Shown here: in pieces, positions 33,969 to 46,600 of the stretch | How positions within the stretch are numbered: position 1 is the first letter of the stretch | How the letters are laid out: each line of letters starts with the position of its first letter | Assembly: GCA_004154925.1 (NCBI GenBank) | Contig: QJNS01000072.1 | Span: 1-64,000 of the forward strand | Direction: 5' to 3' | Origin: Monosporascus cannonballus | Lineage: Eukaryota; Ascomycota; Sordariomycetes; Xylariales | DNA length: 64,000 nt | Position numbers and translations under genes: made by a program | Notes under the pieces: generated by a model | Databases searched by the model: none | What the model was told of the DNA's origin: nothing | What the model saw: the letters and a program-made list of their open reading frames with translations, nothing else

Positions 33969-35275
33969 TATTACGCCAAGGCTTTAAAATTAACCAATCA
34001 AATAGCGTATCTCCGTAACAAATTAGCGAGATTTAAATTCAAGTTGTAAAAACACGGTTCTATTTTATATATTTTTTTCAAAAATTAATAATTTTATAAT
34101 GTTTGTGCTTAACTTGAATCGAATAAATTTAATATTTTAAATATACGTCAAATATAAACCAATACGTTTATAGGAACTTTTTCGAATTTTTTGATTAAAA
34201 ATTAATGTTAATATAATAAATTAAAATTTGGTAAAATTACTAACTGTAATATTTTTATAGCTGCGACAGCGTAAATACCGCATATATTATTTTGTTATAG
34301 GCCGTCCAAATATAATTTACTATAGGAAAATTTGTTGAGTTCTGTTTTTGCTCGTACGAGTTATTGTTATTACGTTACAGTTATAAAAAAAGAAAAACAA
34401 TTAAGTTTAAAATATTTTTATAAATAGAATATAATTGGCTTAAATTCGATAAATGTAATATTTAATATATCCGTCGAATATAAGCTAATATATATATAAG
34501 TATTTTTTAAGTTTTTAGTAATTAAAATTAAAGCCGATACGATTAAATGTAGATTTGGAAAATAGCCAGCCATAATACTTTTATAGATTGCGACAGTATA
34601 ATTACCTGTCATATTATCGTACGCCGAGTTCCTCTAATATATTTAATATAGAAAAAGCTGGTCTAGGTTTTATTTTGCTCGTACGAACTATCGTTATTAC
34701 GTCGTAACTTTTAAAAAAAATTAAGAGCAATTAAATCTGAAACGATTTTATAGTTACTATATAAGAACTATAACTTGTATAGAGAAAAATATAATTATAT
34801 AAGTTTTTCCTATATTAAATTCCTTTTAAAAAATTTATTAGAAAATATTATATACGGTAATTATACTATCGCAGTTTTAAGAGCGTTTCGATTTAAAAAT
34901 ATATACAGCATAAAAATTTTAACTTATTTTTAATATTTTTATTAAATTAACCTTAATTAGAGATTTAAATATATCGTTAAAAAGCTCTTTTAATATTATA
35001 TATATTTATAACTTTTGTTATTTTATAATAAAAGTTTTTTATTGTTATATTTCCGAATTTTTAAAAAAGATTTTTAAAATTTTATATAAAAATGTACAAA
35101 ATGGAGCTAAAAAATTATAACTTAATATTAGATCCTATTTTGAAGATTTTGTTATTTTTATAGATTTTTTTACGAATTAAGTTAACGTAGTATTAAAAGT
35201 TACTTAGCTATAGTTGTGCCGTAGGCGCAGCTATAATTTCTAAAATAAAGTCTGATTTTAATAAGATAATTCGTT
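33969..35275 (+). repeat. 1.32-kb repeat unit, copy B (contiguous)
   Basis: This is the uninterrupted partner of copy A. It contains two ~325-bp sub-repeats: the GCGACAG(C/T)..A..TACC block recurs near 34265 and 34590, as it does near 25163 and 25487 in copy A. It ends just after the conserved hairpin. Confidence 0.8.
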
Positions 35276-35590
35276 AGTAAATCTTAAAACGTTTACGTAC
35301 GTTATCGGTCGTAAAAAAATTTTTTACGCGTTATTTTTTTAAGTCGAATATACGAAAAAAACGCTTTATTATCGATCAGTTAATATTAACCTTTTTTAAA
35401 AAAATTCTAATATATATTCCGAAAGTAATAACGGCCTAATTAATAAAAACATAAAATTAAGCGAATTCGAATTATTTGTTAACAGTATTTTCGTAATAAA
35501 TTATAAATCGTTTTAAATATAATACAATATTAAAATTATTTCCTAATTTATTAATATTTTATTTTTATAACTGTAGTTATTCGAGTTTAA

Positions 35591-36120
35591 GTTATATTTG
35601 TAATCACAGCCCTAATTATAAAGGCCTGGGTTTCCGGATTAAATTTTTCGTTAAGGTAACGGTCGGTGACGAAAACGAAAGCAGCCTTATCCTAATCTAT
35701 GTTGTGGTTGTTGAGTTACTGGATTTAGAAGGTATAAGGGGTGTTAATATATGTCGGAATTGGGAGTGGAGATGTCCGAGCATACGGATCCAATTGATCC
35801 ATTAGTGTACAGTGGTCCGGTGCTAGGCCGGGGCATGGAATAAGGTCGCGCAGCGTCGAAAGAGCTGCAGCTCAGGCACCTCACTTCCTGCCTAGGATCA
35901 TCCCATTCCGGGACGAGGTGCAGATGTAAGTCCCCCCGCCTGTCTTCCGCCTTTTTGGGAAAGGAGGCGCGGATGATCGGACCGCATATACGCCTAGACA
36001 TGGCATACGGAGAAGCTCGACGTATATAAGTTTTGGTATAGTGCCTTTTCCCATGACTCCTATGCCCTCCCATGACCTTCTGTGTCTGCCATGGAATGAG
36101 GTTTAGCCGCAAGATCCGAG
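35591..36120. other. Transition from AT island to esterase gene
   Basis: GC content rises across this 530-bp stretch. It must contain the esterase promoter. No gene is accepted; the minus-strand open stretch at 35744-36112 has no domain. Confidence 0.45.
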
Positions 36121-37777
36121 ATGTGGAATTGGAACCTCGCTGCTGTCGCGCTTGGGCTGCACGCTTTGGTGAAGGGGACCATATTGCAGAATGGTCAAGT
36201 ACGAGATACTCATTTTCCCGATACGAAGATCGATATAGCAGAGTATGACTTCGAAACCTACCCTGCAGATGCCCCTGAGTTGTCGTACAAGGGGAGATGG
36301 GACTCGATGAAAGTGTCTTGGTGGGCGTGAGTGGCTAAGCCCAAAAAGCCCAACTATACTTAACTAAAAGCAACCCCTAGGGCCCCCGGTCTCGTATTTG
36401 GGTTCACGGGTGACAGGGTGGCCATCACTTTCGGCGAATTGACGACGAACAAGACCCTGATCGGCTACCGGATTGCTGGCATGGATTGGACTTTCACCAA
36501 CGTTACGGCGGGGGGCACACATCTCCTCGTCACCCCCGATACTCCTGGTGTGCATGACGGATATCCTGTGAACCCCCTGAGGTTCGAATTCCGCGTGTCT
36601 AACTGGGGATACGGGGTGCAGATCGACAAGGTGCATGTCGGGAAGGGTGAGCGGCTGGTCAAGATCCCCAACTACGGCAGGTCGATCGAGTTCATCGGAG
36701 ACAGCCTCACGGCCGGGATGTGGCAGAGCTATGAAGCCCTCTCAAGCTTCGCGCACGGCGTTGGCGCCGGTCTCGGGGACACCGAGTACTCTGCTGTCGC
36801 GTATCCGGGAATCTGCGTGGTCGACCAGCCTTGCTGGGGCAACCCCCGGGGCCAGGCTCACCAGTGGTTCTACACCTCCGACACGGGTGGACGTGCTTCG
36901 GAAATCTGGGGTGGTAAGTAGCCACGGGGATTGAAACGCGAGAGCCGCTCTGAAGTTTTGATGAATCAATCTGGTCCTTCACTAACGTACGTTCAGACGA
37001 CCCTGAGCCATGGGACTTCAGCAAGCAAGAGGCAACGCCAGACATCGTAGTCATCAACCTCGGAACCAATGACGCCAATAAGGCCAATAATGTATCCAGC
37101 GCGGCATACGTCGATGGTTACACGAAACTAATCCAGGGCGTTCACGGCAAATACCCGAAGGCTCAAGTCATAGTGATGGTGCGGTCACACTCACCCCAAA
37201 ATGCGCATCCCCTACATGCTCTATTTGTTTCCCTATCTCAGACAAGACGCTAACGTGGTGGCGGGCCAGCAACTTTGGATAGGTTTCTACCGGTACGGTA
37301 ACACCTTCGTACAGAATCAGGCCTTCGATCAGGAGCTGAGAGACATCGTCGAGTATTTCAACTCTCCTGGCTACCTCTCGGCCCCGAAGATCTGGGACGG
37401 CGTCACGGAGACCCTAGTCACGCTCAACACGACCAGCGAGCCCTTCGTGCACTACTTTAGCACGCAGGGCATCCTGCAGCACAACGACATCGGTCCGATG
37501 TCGTGGCATCCGACGGACACCGGCGCTCTCAAGGTGGCAAGCCACTTGACGCAATTCATAAAGCTGACTTTCGGGTGGGAGTTGGTGGCGACTGGTCCCG
37601 AGTACGTGACCCCCTTTGTCCTCTTCTTCGTCATTCGGTCCTCGCCCTTTGCTTTCGGTAGAATCCCGCTGCGGCATTTGGGCGAACACGCCTACGAGAG
37701 TAGAAGCGGTAAGCTGACCGTAACACACCAGAGTCTATCACGAGACCTTGTATTGGAATGATGAGCCAAACTACTAG
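36121..37777 (+). CDS. Secreted SGNH/GDSL-type carbohydrate esterase (CE2-like)
   Basis: This is a predicted secreted serine esterase, probably removing acetyl groups from plant polysaccharides. The model is join(36121..36326, 36381..36913, 36997..37178, 37270..37601, 37732..37777), giving 432 aa. All four introns are GT-AG and close in phase. A hydrophobic N-terminus (MWNWNLAAVALGLHALVKG) fits a signal peptide. A jelly-roll-like N-terminal half precedes the SGNH hydrolase domain: FIGDSLTAG with nucleophile S177, NLGTND (N271) and WHPTDTG with the catalytic His H387. The residue three before this His is Met, not the usual Asp; some CE2 enzymes lack that Asp. The protein ends VYHETLYWNDEPNY. 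It appears intact although it lies only ~0.5 kb from a RIP island. Confidence 0.87.
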
Positions 37778-38840
37778 ACTTGTCTAGTGGCTATGCTATT
37801 ATACGCCAATACGATGTGCTTCTCCGCGGAAAAGACCAACAATAAACGGGACAGGGGGAGGTTCACGTTATCAAGAGCTAAGATGGACGAAGGATTACTA
37901 GGAATAAAAGACTGGGGGAGGAGCCTCGTTCTGTGGTTTGTTCGATCACCGCATGTGCAGTCTTGATGCGCCTTATAAAGACCCAGCATGTAACTGCCAG
38001 CGCCGAGCATATCGTTACGCAACACGGACACGCTGATAGGGTACAGAATGCCACGTCGAGCCACAATCAAGTCGACGGTAAGCTTTCTGCATTTCTGTAA
38101 CTAGTCAATCAAGGCCATTAGCTCCGTTGGCTAAGAACTTCAACTAATAGTCATAAAAAGGCACTTGCCCGTCCATTTTAAATGATACTAAAAGTGCCCC
38201 TTTTCCATACTCCGTCGCGTTGGTGGATTTTACGGGAGCCGGAGAAGGTAACGATGCCAGCTCTTTCACAGTATCCTGGCACCGATTGACTCGGGCGGGG
38301 GATATGTGATACCGTTTCGTCTACGTATCTGCTCTTCGCGTTGAAAAACGAATAGATCTTTCCGAGCTCATGTCCGCCGGGGCTCTGAATTCGGTGATCG
38401 AAATAAACACTTATATGAGGCACGTCACCACAGCGGAATTCTTGGGAGTTAGCTGAACTATCTCAGAACACTTCTCCCAGCGCGAATGAGCCTCTTAAGG
38501 TCACAGTGACCTTGGCTGATGCACCAAATGGGTTGCCGTCCGAGACTTGCACTCTGCCCTCTCGACTACCGCTTCCATATCAGATTCGTCGCAGACGCGC
38601 ATAAAAGAATTTTCGTGTCCACTGAAGTCCAGGACCAAGTTGGCGCTATGCAGATAGCTGGTGTGCTATCCGGTACCATCAACAGGTAATTCTCAATAGG
38701 CTCAACACACCATAGTAGTTGTGTTAGAAGGTGGAGAGACCAGAGGTCTGCAAGGTATGTTAAAGCTGGATGTATCTAGGATATGCACCAGGCGATTCCG
38801 CCAAGAGCAACAAGCCTATCTTGATAGACGCAGGTAGGTA
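37778..38840. other. Intergenic sequence downstream of the esterase
   Basis: No gene is recognised. It contains the tRNA-like sequence at 38111-38185. The right end meets the HET pseudogene. Confidence 0.45.
38111..38185 (+). pseudogene. Degenerate tRNA-like sequence (tRNA-Ile AAT type)
   Basis: The sequence contains GGCCATTAGCTCCGTTGGCT, close to the 5' half and A box of a tRNA (TAGCTCAGTTGG with one change). A CTAATAG seven-base loop carrying AAT follows at the right distance, then AAAGGC. The anticodon and T stems do not pair well and the B box is poor, so it is not a working tRNA. Confidence 0.4.
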
Positions 38841-39960
38841 TACATCTCCATCCGCTCGGCCCACCGCTCAATAATATATTCAACGTCTTCACAGCCTCCA
38901 GGCGTGAGCTCCAGTCTCCCATGAGGGTCGTCGAGTCCCCGTGGGTGTCCTACCAAAGCACTCGCAATCTGACATAGTGGAACACCCCCACTGCACCTGG
39001 TTGGCAGTGAAAAATAAGTGACGTGGTGAGAGCAGGAGCTCCTGGCAGACCCATGCTCGGGTAAATAAAGGCTCAATGACCTTGTCGTCGTTGCTTGCCC
39101 CTTGGTGTGGGATATTGTAGTTTTCCCGAGCACGTATCTGATGGCTTACCCCTGCGTAACGCAACGTCGATATTGTTATATCTGGCTTGAGCTTACGCTG
39201 CACAAACAAGCCGCTGGACCTATCCGTACCATGGGTAGCGGAAATGGTTACCGTAGCAACCCTATAGACACGGAACATTTTCCCACCCTTTTGATGGCAC
39301 TCTTCACCATCCTGCTGAACAATACACAAGCAGTGAATCTATAGGTATGCGATACCTCGGAAGCGACAGGTCGAGATTGCATCTTGCAATGTTGCTGGTA
39401 TCTCGCCCTATGGGATGGACTGCGGATACCGCGGGAGCGTTTGCATTGTCGTGAGACATGATGGTGAGCTTTTAGGAGCCCCATCGATGGCTCAAAGCTG
39501 CGTAGCTGACACCTAGTGGGATATCCTGCTTTTGCTGCAAACGAATGTCGCCCTCTCCATTCAGGGGACACACAGACAGCAGTCGAGTGGGTACAAATGC
39601 TGACTCGTCTTGCAACGCTCGTGGGAGACGCACTCCCTCTGACGCTGTAATGCCCATTCAAGTGAAACTCGTGCTCCGGTGTTCGGGTCCCTAATAAGCC
39701 CCAAGCGAAAGGAGCTCATGAAATCATGACACCTTGGTGTTATAAAGAGAGTGCAAGCGTGACAATTAGCGAAACGGGCACCGGTATCCCAAATATGCCC
39801 GTCCAGGTAGATGTATTTGGTCTTGCGAACCCTGTTTTCTCCAGTTCTCTGTTGGGACAGAAACGTCGGCAGGATGGCCTTGGTTATAACACAAACTGCG
39901 CAGCCGCGTAGTGCGTCCTCCTCGCGCCGTATGAACTCGCTTATAGTATTAACTAGTAAT
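38816..39960 (-). pseudogene. HET-domain (heterokaryon incompatibility) pseudogene
   Basis: Successive minus-strand pieces match the HET domain in order: RLLSVCPLNGEGDIRL...YAALSHRWG, then IP-stop-GEIPATLQDAISTCRF, then YL-stop-I..LCIVQQDGEECHQKGGKMFRVYRVATVTISATHGTD, then PLFTRAWVCQELLLSPRHLFF and VQWGCSTMSDCE. HET proteins trigger cell death after fusion of unlike hyphae. The family's conserved Trp codons are TAG at 39408-39410 and 39339-39341, and at least one frameshift lies near 39440-39460. A likely N-terminal piece (EDALRGCAVCVITKAILPTFLSQ) lies around 39.8-39.95 kb. It cannot make a full protein. Confidence 0.78.
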
Positions 39961-42240
39961 ACTCAGCAAGGCAACAGAAGATACCATCTGGCTGACCTGA
40001 CCACGCGCATTCAGTACATGGCTCATTGCGCCTCGGTTCATCGAGGTCATCTGGAAGGACAACCCAGTCTTAATGTACTAGGTTGGCGAACGCATCCGGA
40101 GCGGTCTATTGCCTTGACTATCATATCCATCATTAAGTTCCTCAGGAGGGATAGACATTTTTGCGAGACGGATTTTCTGGTGATGTCCGAGATCAAGTTG
40201 AGATTGTGGCCGCTGGCTTCCTTTGGGGTAAGGAGTACCTTCACGAGGCGTTGCACAATGACAGCCTTGCCACCCGAGGCTGCCAGCCTACCGGTGTCTA
40301 GCCCGTTCGCTATTCAGCCACCGAATCTTACATCGCTCTTCAGCACATTTTACGTTAGACAGATGTGTGCGGGGATAATTGGAAGGAGCCAATCGCATCC
40401 ATATCCGTATTAGGTACTCCGAACAGGGGCGACAACGTTATTAACCGTACTAGTACTATTCAGAATCGGATTGCGAGACGTAAGGCCATTCATTATCCGG
40501 GACAGTGAAAATTCTAAGGCAGCTAAGTAACCTACGTAAGAAGATCGCTAGATACATTTCACTGATGCTTGGGATGGTAGCGGACTGAAAGAGACACATT
40601 TCGGTTTCCGGCTATCATTAAGAGGGGTCGGGGTATGTGACGGATGGCCAGCATTACAAACCGTTCTGGGAGGATAGGCACAGTATCATCGTAATCTCCT
40701 GGGAGAAAACGAGCTGACTCGTCGCATTTCGATGCCGATTGGCTACGTCACAAATGAGGTTCTCTCTAACCCCCCTGCCTGGTCTAGACGCTCCCAGCCC
40801 CGACGCCGCCCACCTTTTCCCCAGACACCTGGCGCCGTCCCACAAACCAAGTCGCAGATTGTCCGAGAGGCACATAACAAGGCTGTATCCCGTGAAACAT
40901 CGGATCAGTCACAAACGGCGCCATTGCCCTAACCGGGGTTGAAGTATACCGGAGCGGGCTTTGGAGTCACCGGCTAGACGCAATGCCAACGAACAAATAT
41001 CACACGCAGCGTCGCAGTACTTTCCACTGGTCATCCTTCTATAGGGCAATCGATAGATGCATGTTACCCAACCTGGGAGCGAGCAATGCAGGCCGAAACG
41101 CTGAGAGGGCTAACTCTTAGCCCTGGAATCTGATTCGAGAATAGCCACCACCGTTTGGAGAGGGGATTCAGAGTTCGGCGAGCTCTCACTTCTCTACATC
41201 GTCAAATACCTACTCGGGACTCCAGTTGCTCACCCCTGACCAATATATCGCTGGCGAGTATGCGCGCACCCGCTGGGATCACGGTCGTGCCGGAATGGCT
41301 TCTCCCAACTAGACGTGATGTTGAGCCTCGCCTGTAGCGAGTGCCAATGTGGCTGTCTGCACAGCAGTCATCAATATATGTCGTTGCTTTTACATGGGCG
41401 GCGGATCGACAAGTTGATTGCTGGAAAGCGGGGTATGGGGATATGTATGCAATTACATAGTGGAGGCCACTTCCGGCGGTTCATAGGTAGGGGCACAGAT
41501 TATCATCGCCTGGAGCATTCCGATTGCATACGTAGGGAGAGTCGTGTAAAGGAAAAGTCTCCACTATAGTAAGGAGTGCGATACATCTTGCATGATGGAA
41601 TAGGGGGAAAGCTACTACATTAAGCAGACATTCTTTAATGGAAAGAACGTATGCGTATTTAACCTATAAGCCCCACCTGTGAGTGGTTCGGTTGTATGGC
41701 ATGCTCGATAATACGACCAAGTAGAAGCGCATACGAGGGGTCCCAAGTGGGTAAGATACAAACAGCATGTTTATCTCTAATTGTGTAACAGACTTCAACT
41801 CGACAAGTAGCAATGCGGAGGGGCTGGTGACGAAAGTGTGCACGACGCTTGGATCCTCGGCTACAGTTGCTTGTGACTCTAGGGTTAGAAACGGTTTTTG
41901 CGTCTGCTAGAAGTCGAAAACGATCCAACCTGGCCGGGATATCCCAACTTACAAGCCTCTGAGAGACATCAAAAGCAGCGTGCCAGTCTCATGAGGTGGC
42001 ACATTCAGCGAGGGGTGCGATACTTCGTACCTTGCGAAATAAAAACATCCTATGTTAGGTAGCAGCTAGTGCAAGAAACTGGTCAGCGGAAAGAAAATCC
42101 GGGCATCTAAGACGTGGAAAGATGCTGCCCGAAGGATGTTAGACTTACCCATCAGACGTAGTATTGTCTGCGACGCCGTGGAGAGGCTTGAAAGGCAAGT
42201 TGAGCGAGAGATGCTACGCTGACGTCGATATCATGAGCGG
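39961..42240. other. Moderate-GC sequence without a gene
   Basis: Only short broken open stretches are present on both strands and none matches a family I recognise. The left part could be more of the HET relic. Composition is close to 48% GC by eye, quite different from the adjoining island. Confidence 0.4.
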
Positions 42241-43486
42241 ACGGTGGCTTTATTAATTCTTTTTACTGCGTATAGATATGGATTTCAGAGCAGCTAAAAG
42301 CGTGTCTTATAATCTATTAATAAGTGATAAATGTCTTATAAAAGTAAATAAACTTAAAATCAATCAAATATTATATTCTAACATAAAAATTTTTATTATG
42401 AAATTATAGTAATATATTAAAAGTGATTTTAAATTTTTCGATAATAAATACAAAGCTGGTTAATATAAGAAAATCGTAATTATATAATATATTATTTGGA
42501 CAATTTAGTAAATAGCAACTATTTTTTTAATTTTTGTTTTAATGCAATCAACATATTTTACTTTAATATTTTATAATGAACGACATTTTTTATATATAAG
42601 GTATTATATAAGTTCGCAAAACCGATAAATTTGTAAACCCTTTTGGTAATATTACAATAATTTAACTTTAATTCTTTAATGTTTTATATAACTACGGTAT
42701 AAAACAGTTCATAAAAATGTTTAAAATGAACCTAGGCGTTTAAATAAAAATAATAACTTAATATTTAGATTTAAAAACTTATTTTAACAATTAGCATTCT
42801 GTAATTTACTTTAAAAATGCGATTTGGCGATAAATACGCTTAAGCCGATATTATTTCTAAATTACAAAAATTAAAGTCGATTAAAAAAATCGATTATTGA
42901 TCAAATCTATAACTTATAGGCGTAAACGTTTTTAATCTCGTCTTAATATATTAAAAATATACCAAATTTATTATTCACTTAATACGTTATAAAATAGATC
43001 TAAATTAACTCGATGTTAAATTTTCTTAAACTAAAATTTTTTCGATATATCAAAATCGAAAAATCTACTATTAAAAATATTACACGAAAATTTAAAAATA
43101 TTTTTTACATAATTCAAATTTATTCGGTTTAGATTTTCGAAATGTAAAATTATAGAAAAAGATATTAATATTTTCGACGAAAACAATTTTTAAATAAAAT
43201 TTTTATAACTATTAATATATTATTTATTAATTTTAGAAAACGTAAAACAATTTAAATAAATATAAAAAAAGATCAATTTTCAAATTACTAATTTTAAATA
43301 TTATATTTTATTTGCAGTAATTATTATAACGAGAAAATATTTCGTAACTTTAATATATAGAAGTATTTTTTAATCCATTAATAATTAATTTAAATAATGC
43401 TAAATAAATGTTACATAAATTAGATTTAAAGTATATTTAATGCTTTAATAAATTTATTTCAATACGTAGGAAAAAAATCGAAAAGT

Positions 43487-43636
43487 TGTCACGGCGCTGT
43501 ACGTCTCTTGGGTTTCTGGAAGATATTCTGTTGTTGCACGAGGAAGAAAGAAGAGAGCTATCTAGTAAGCGCGTAGCGCTTACATATATATAGCGAAACG
43601 GCGGCTTAAATAAGCCGCTTTGCTAGTGCCGTAACA
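43487..43636 (+). mobile_element. 150-bp miniature LTR-like element with TSD AAAGT
   Basis: It starts TGTCACGGCGCTG and ends AGTGCCGTAACA, so the ends form an inverted repeat (TGTCACGGC and TGTTACGGC). Perfect 5-bp repeats AAAGT flank it (43482-43486 and 43637-43641). It is GC-rich inside AT-rich DNA and contains two hairpins: GTAAGCG/CGCTTAC at 43565-43583, and a perfect 8-bp GCGGCTTA/TAAGCCGC at 43601-43618. It has no coding capacity. A solo LTR or a small non-autonomous element are the options. Confidence 0.8.
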
Positions 43637-46600
43637 AAAGTAATTATTTTCGATAGTTATAAACGTTATTATTTGATAAAATTCGAAAATATTGCTTAAA
43701 TAATAATAATATTAAGTTTTATATACTAGTTTATTTTTAATAGTTTTTTATTTTTGAACGTAGTTTGTTTTTATATTAAAATCCATTTATTTGTTTTATA
43801 TCAAATTTTTAATGTGATATTTTTACATTTATATAGCGAAAAAAAAAATTCTTATGAGCTTTTACAACGCGTTTAGAGTTATTATAATATTCGATAATAT
43901 TAAATTCGGATTGTTAAAAGTTAAATTTATTTTATTCTCTTTTAATAACGTTTTTTAATATAGAAAACTTTCTAATTATATTTATATTAGCTGTTTTGCT
44001 ATTACTTTTTACCGGGTTTTTTATTAAATATAATATAATAAAAAAAAGATAAAGTAGTAGCCAAACAATAATAAACTATCGTAAAAAGTAGATATATTAG
44101 TAGACCTTTATATAAGTTATATATATTGAAGCTTGACATACGTTTTGTAGCATCTTTTTATAGTTATATATTGATAAATAGTTGTTAAGATCTTTTTTGT
44201 ATATATATATTTCTTTATATTAGGTTTTTTTCTATTTATTAGTATTTAATAATTTTTATTAGTTTTATATTCTATAGTATATTCAATAGTATTTTTTAAT
44301 ATAAGGCATACTTATTTTAATAATATTTTCTTAGTTTATTTTCTATTTATAACAATTATTATAAATATAAAGTTATTTGTCGAACGCTTTTTAATTAAGT
44401 TATAAATTAAATTTTATATTAAGAAGTTTTATTATAGTTTCAAAATATTTTATTCGTCGTTTTTGTTTATATTTGCTATTTGTTTTAGAAATAAGTATTT
44501 TTTTCTTTCATTTTCTAAAAAAAGCCTCTTTTATTTATAGCTCGATGTATTTTTTTAATTTACGTTCCGATTACATTAAAATATCATATTATTTACTAAC
44601 AATGGCTTTAAAATAAATAAGTTTTGAAATATATTAAATTATTTTAATAACGTGAGAAAACCCTATTTTTCTATACTAATATTTAGCTAATTATATAAAT
44701 ATTATATTATTTTGTATATTAATTTAAATAATATTTAAATTTGCAAGTTCTTAAGAAAAAGACGTTAAATTTAGTAAGAATTATATTTAAGAAACAAAAC
44801 TACTAATATACATACATAGTGTTTTTAAAAGTTTTTAGTAATATTAGTTAAATTTCAATCTTTTCTTAAAATATTAATTAAAAAGATTTTATTGTTATCT
44901 TAGAATTACGTAATTAAAATAATAGTTTATATTATTAATTCGAATCGTTTTAAAAGATTAAGTAAAATTTAGTTAATATATTACTTCTTTTAAAGAAAAT
45001 GTGTTATTTTTATAGCGTTTTATTGAAACAAATTTAGAAACTTTTAACACGCAAAACAATAAATATACTATTATTATTCTTATTTTATTTCTTGTTTAAT
45101 TTAATTTTGAAATTAATATTTGAAATTATTAATACGATTTGTTATTAAATTTATATTATATAATCACTGTTCAAAAAAGAATAGAAAAATGTATAGTATT
45201 TACAACTATATATTAAAGATTTTAAATAATAAATTTACTTATCGATTATTTCATAATAATGTAAAATGTACCCAAGTTATATTATTAACTATGATGGATT
45301 TATGCGAAATATTTGTATTTATATTATAAATATTTTAAAAAAATTAGTAATAGCAATAATAAAATCAGTTGTACTAGTTCTACTTTATAAAATATCGAAA
45401 ATTGCGAACTAAATATTCTGTTATATTTTATAAATTTATTGCCATTAAACCTAGTATTTCGTTTTTTATATTTCGGTATAGTAATTATTTATTTACTTTA
45501 TTAACTAGTTCGTTAACTAATTTAGTTTAAAGCTTACTTTAATTTTTATATATATTATTTTAATATTTTTTTACTTCATAAAACAAAAACCTAATTTATA
45601 ATAGCTCGTTAGAAATTAATTCAAAAGATTATTAATTTTACGTTTAAAATATTAAATATAATTTTATTAAACATAATATATTCAGTTATTATTTCTTGTA
45701 CAACTTTTATTACTCTTTGTACTATTTATCAATAAATATTATTAATTTATATATTTTATTATATAATATGCGATTAATATAACGTCATTAAGTTGTAATA
45801 TTTTAAATATCTTTGGCCAGATTTATAAGAAATTCTCATTATTAACAATATAGAATTTTTTCTTCTTTGTTTTATATTTTATATATACGATGATGTTTTT
45901 GTATTTAGTCAATATATGTATAATTTTTAAACATTATATGTAGCTAAAACCTTTTTATTTAATTAAGAACTTTTTTACAGCTGTTAATTTTATGTGAAAA
46001 TATAATTTTATTACGTATATTATTATTCTTATTATAATTATACTACTACTTTAATAAAAGTATTAAAAATACCTTATACAGCTATAAATACTTTATAAAT
46101 AAATACACTCGGTATATTTATAATTTTATTTGTTTAACGATATATATTCGCATATATAATAAAATTAATTTACTATTTTTAAATATTAAAAACTGTAAAA
46201 ATACAATAGTTATTTAATTTCTTTTAACTATAATTATAGATAAATATTTTAAATTATAAAAGTGTTTTAAATTAAGCAAAGCATTTTTTATAAATTTATA
46301 TTTAATAACGTACTTCTATTGTATATTTATATAACTTATAGACTTTTTGTACATTAATTTAAAATTTATTTAATATTTGTTTTAAAATATTGCAATAATA
46401 TGTATTTAAAAATATAAAATATAAATATCTAATAAAATTAACATTATACAAATACTAAACCTAATAAATTTAAATTTATTAAAACAACTTCAAAAATTCT
46501 TATTTAAAATCTAACTTGAAAGTTTAATTTATTTAGCGATTTTAAAAAAATAAACAGTTAATAACTAGAGTTTATTTTTTTTATAAAAAAAGTTCAGTTT

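Larger units (their letters stand above)
24001..35590. repeat. AT-rich island 1, RIP-type decay of nested repeats
   Basis: Base composition changes sharply near 24.0 kb and again near 35.6 kb. Inside, TpA and ApT words dominate and CpA/TpG words are scarce, while CpG words (TTCGAA, ACGTTA) are still common. Every recognisable pol domain is full of stops. This is the pattern left by repeat-induced point mutation, which converts CpA to TpA in duplicated DNA. No intact gene lies inside. The island contains a tandem repeat, a Ty3/gypsy element and a solo LTR, listed separately. Confidence 0.85.

Noticed and set aside
24001..35590. Direct repeats in the AT island as a CRISPR array
   Set aside because: Repeat units are hundreds of bases long with no regular short-repeat/spacer pattern, and the host is a eukaryote.
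35744..36112. 122-codon minus-strand open stretch upstream of the esterase as a gene
   Set aside because: It lies in the likely promoter and leader of the esterase and shows no domain or splice context.
45120..45329. 69-codon open stretch in island 2 as a small gene
   Set aside because: It is almost entirely Ile/Asn/Lys/Tyr/Phe from AT-rich codons and shows no motif; expected by chance in such DNA.
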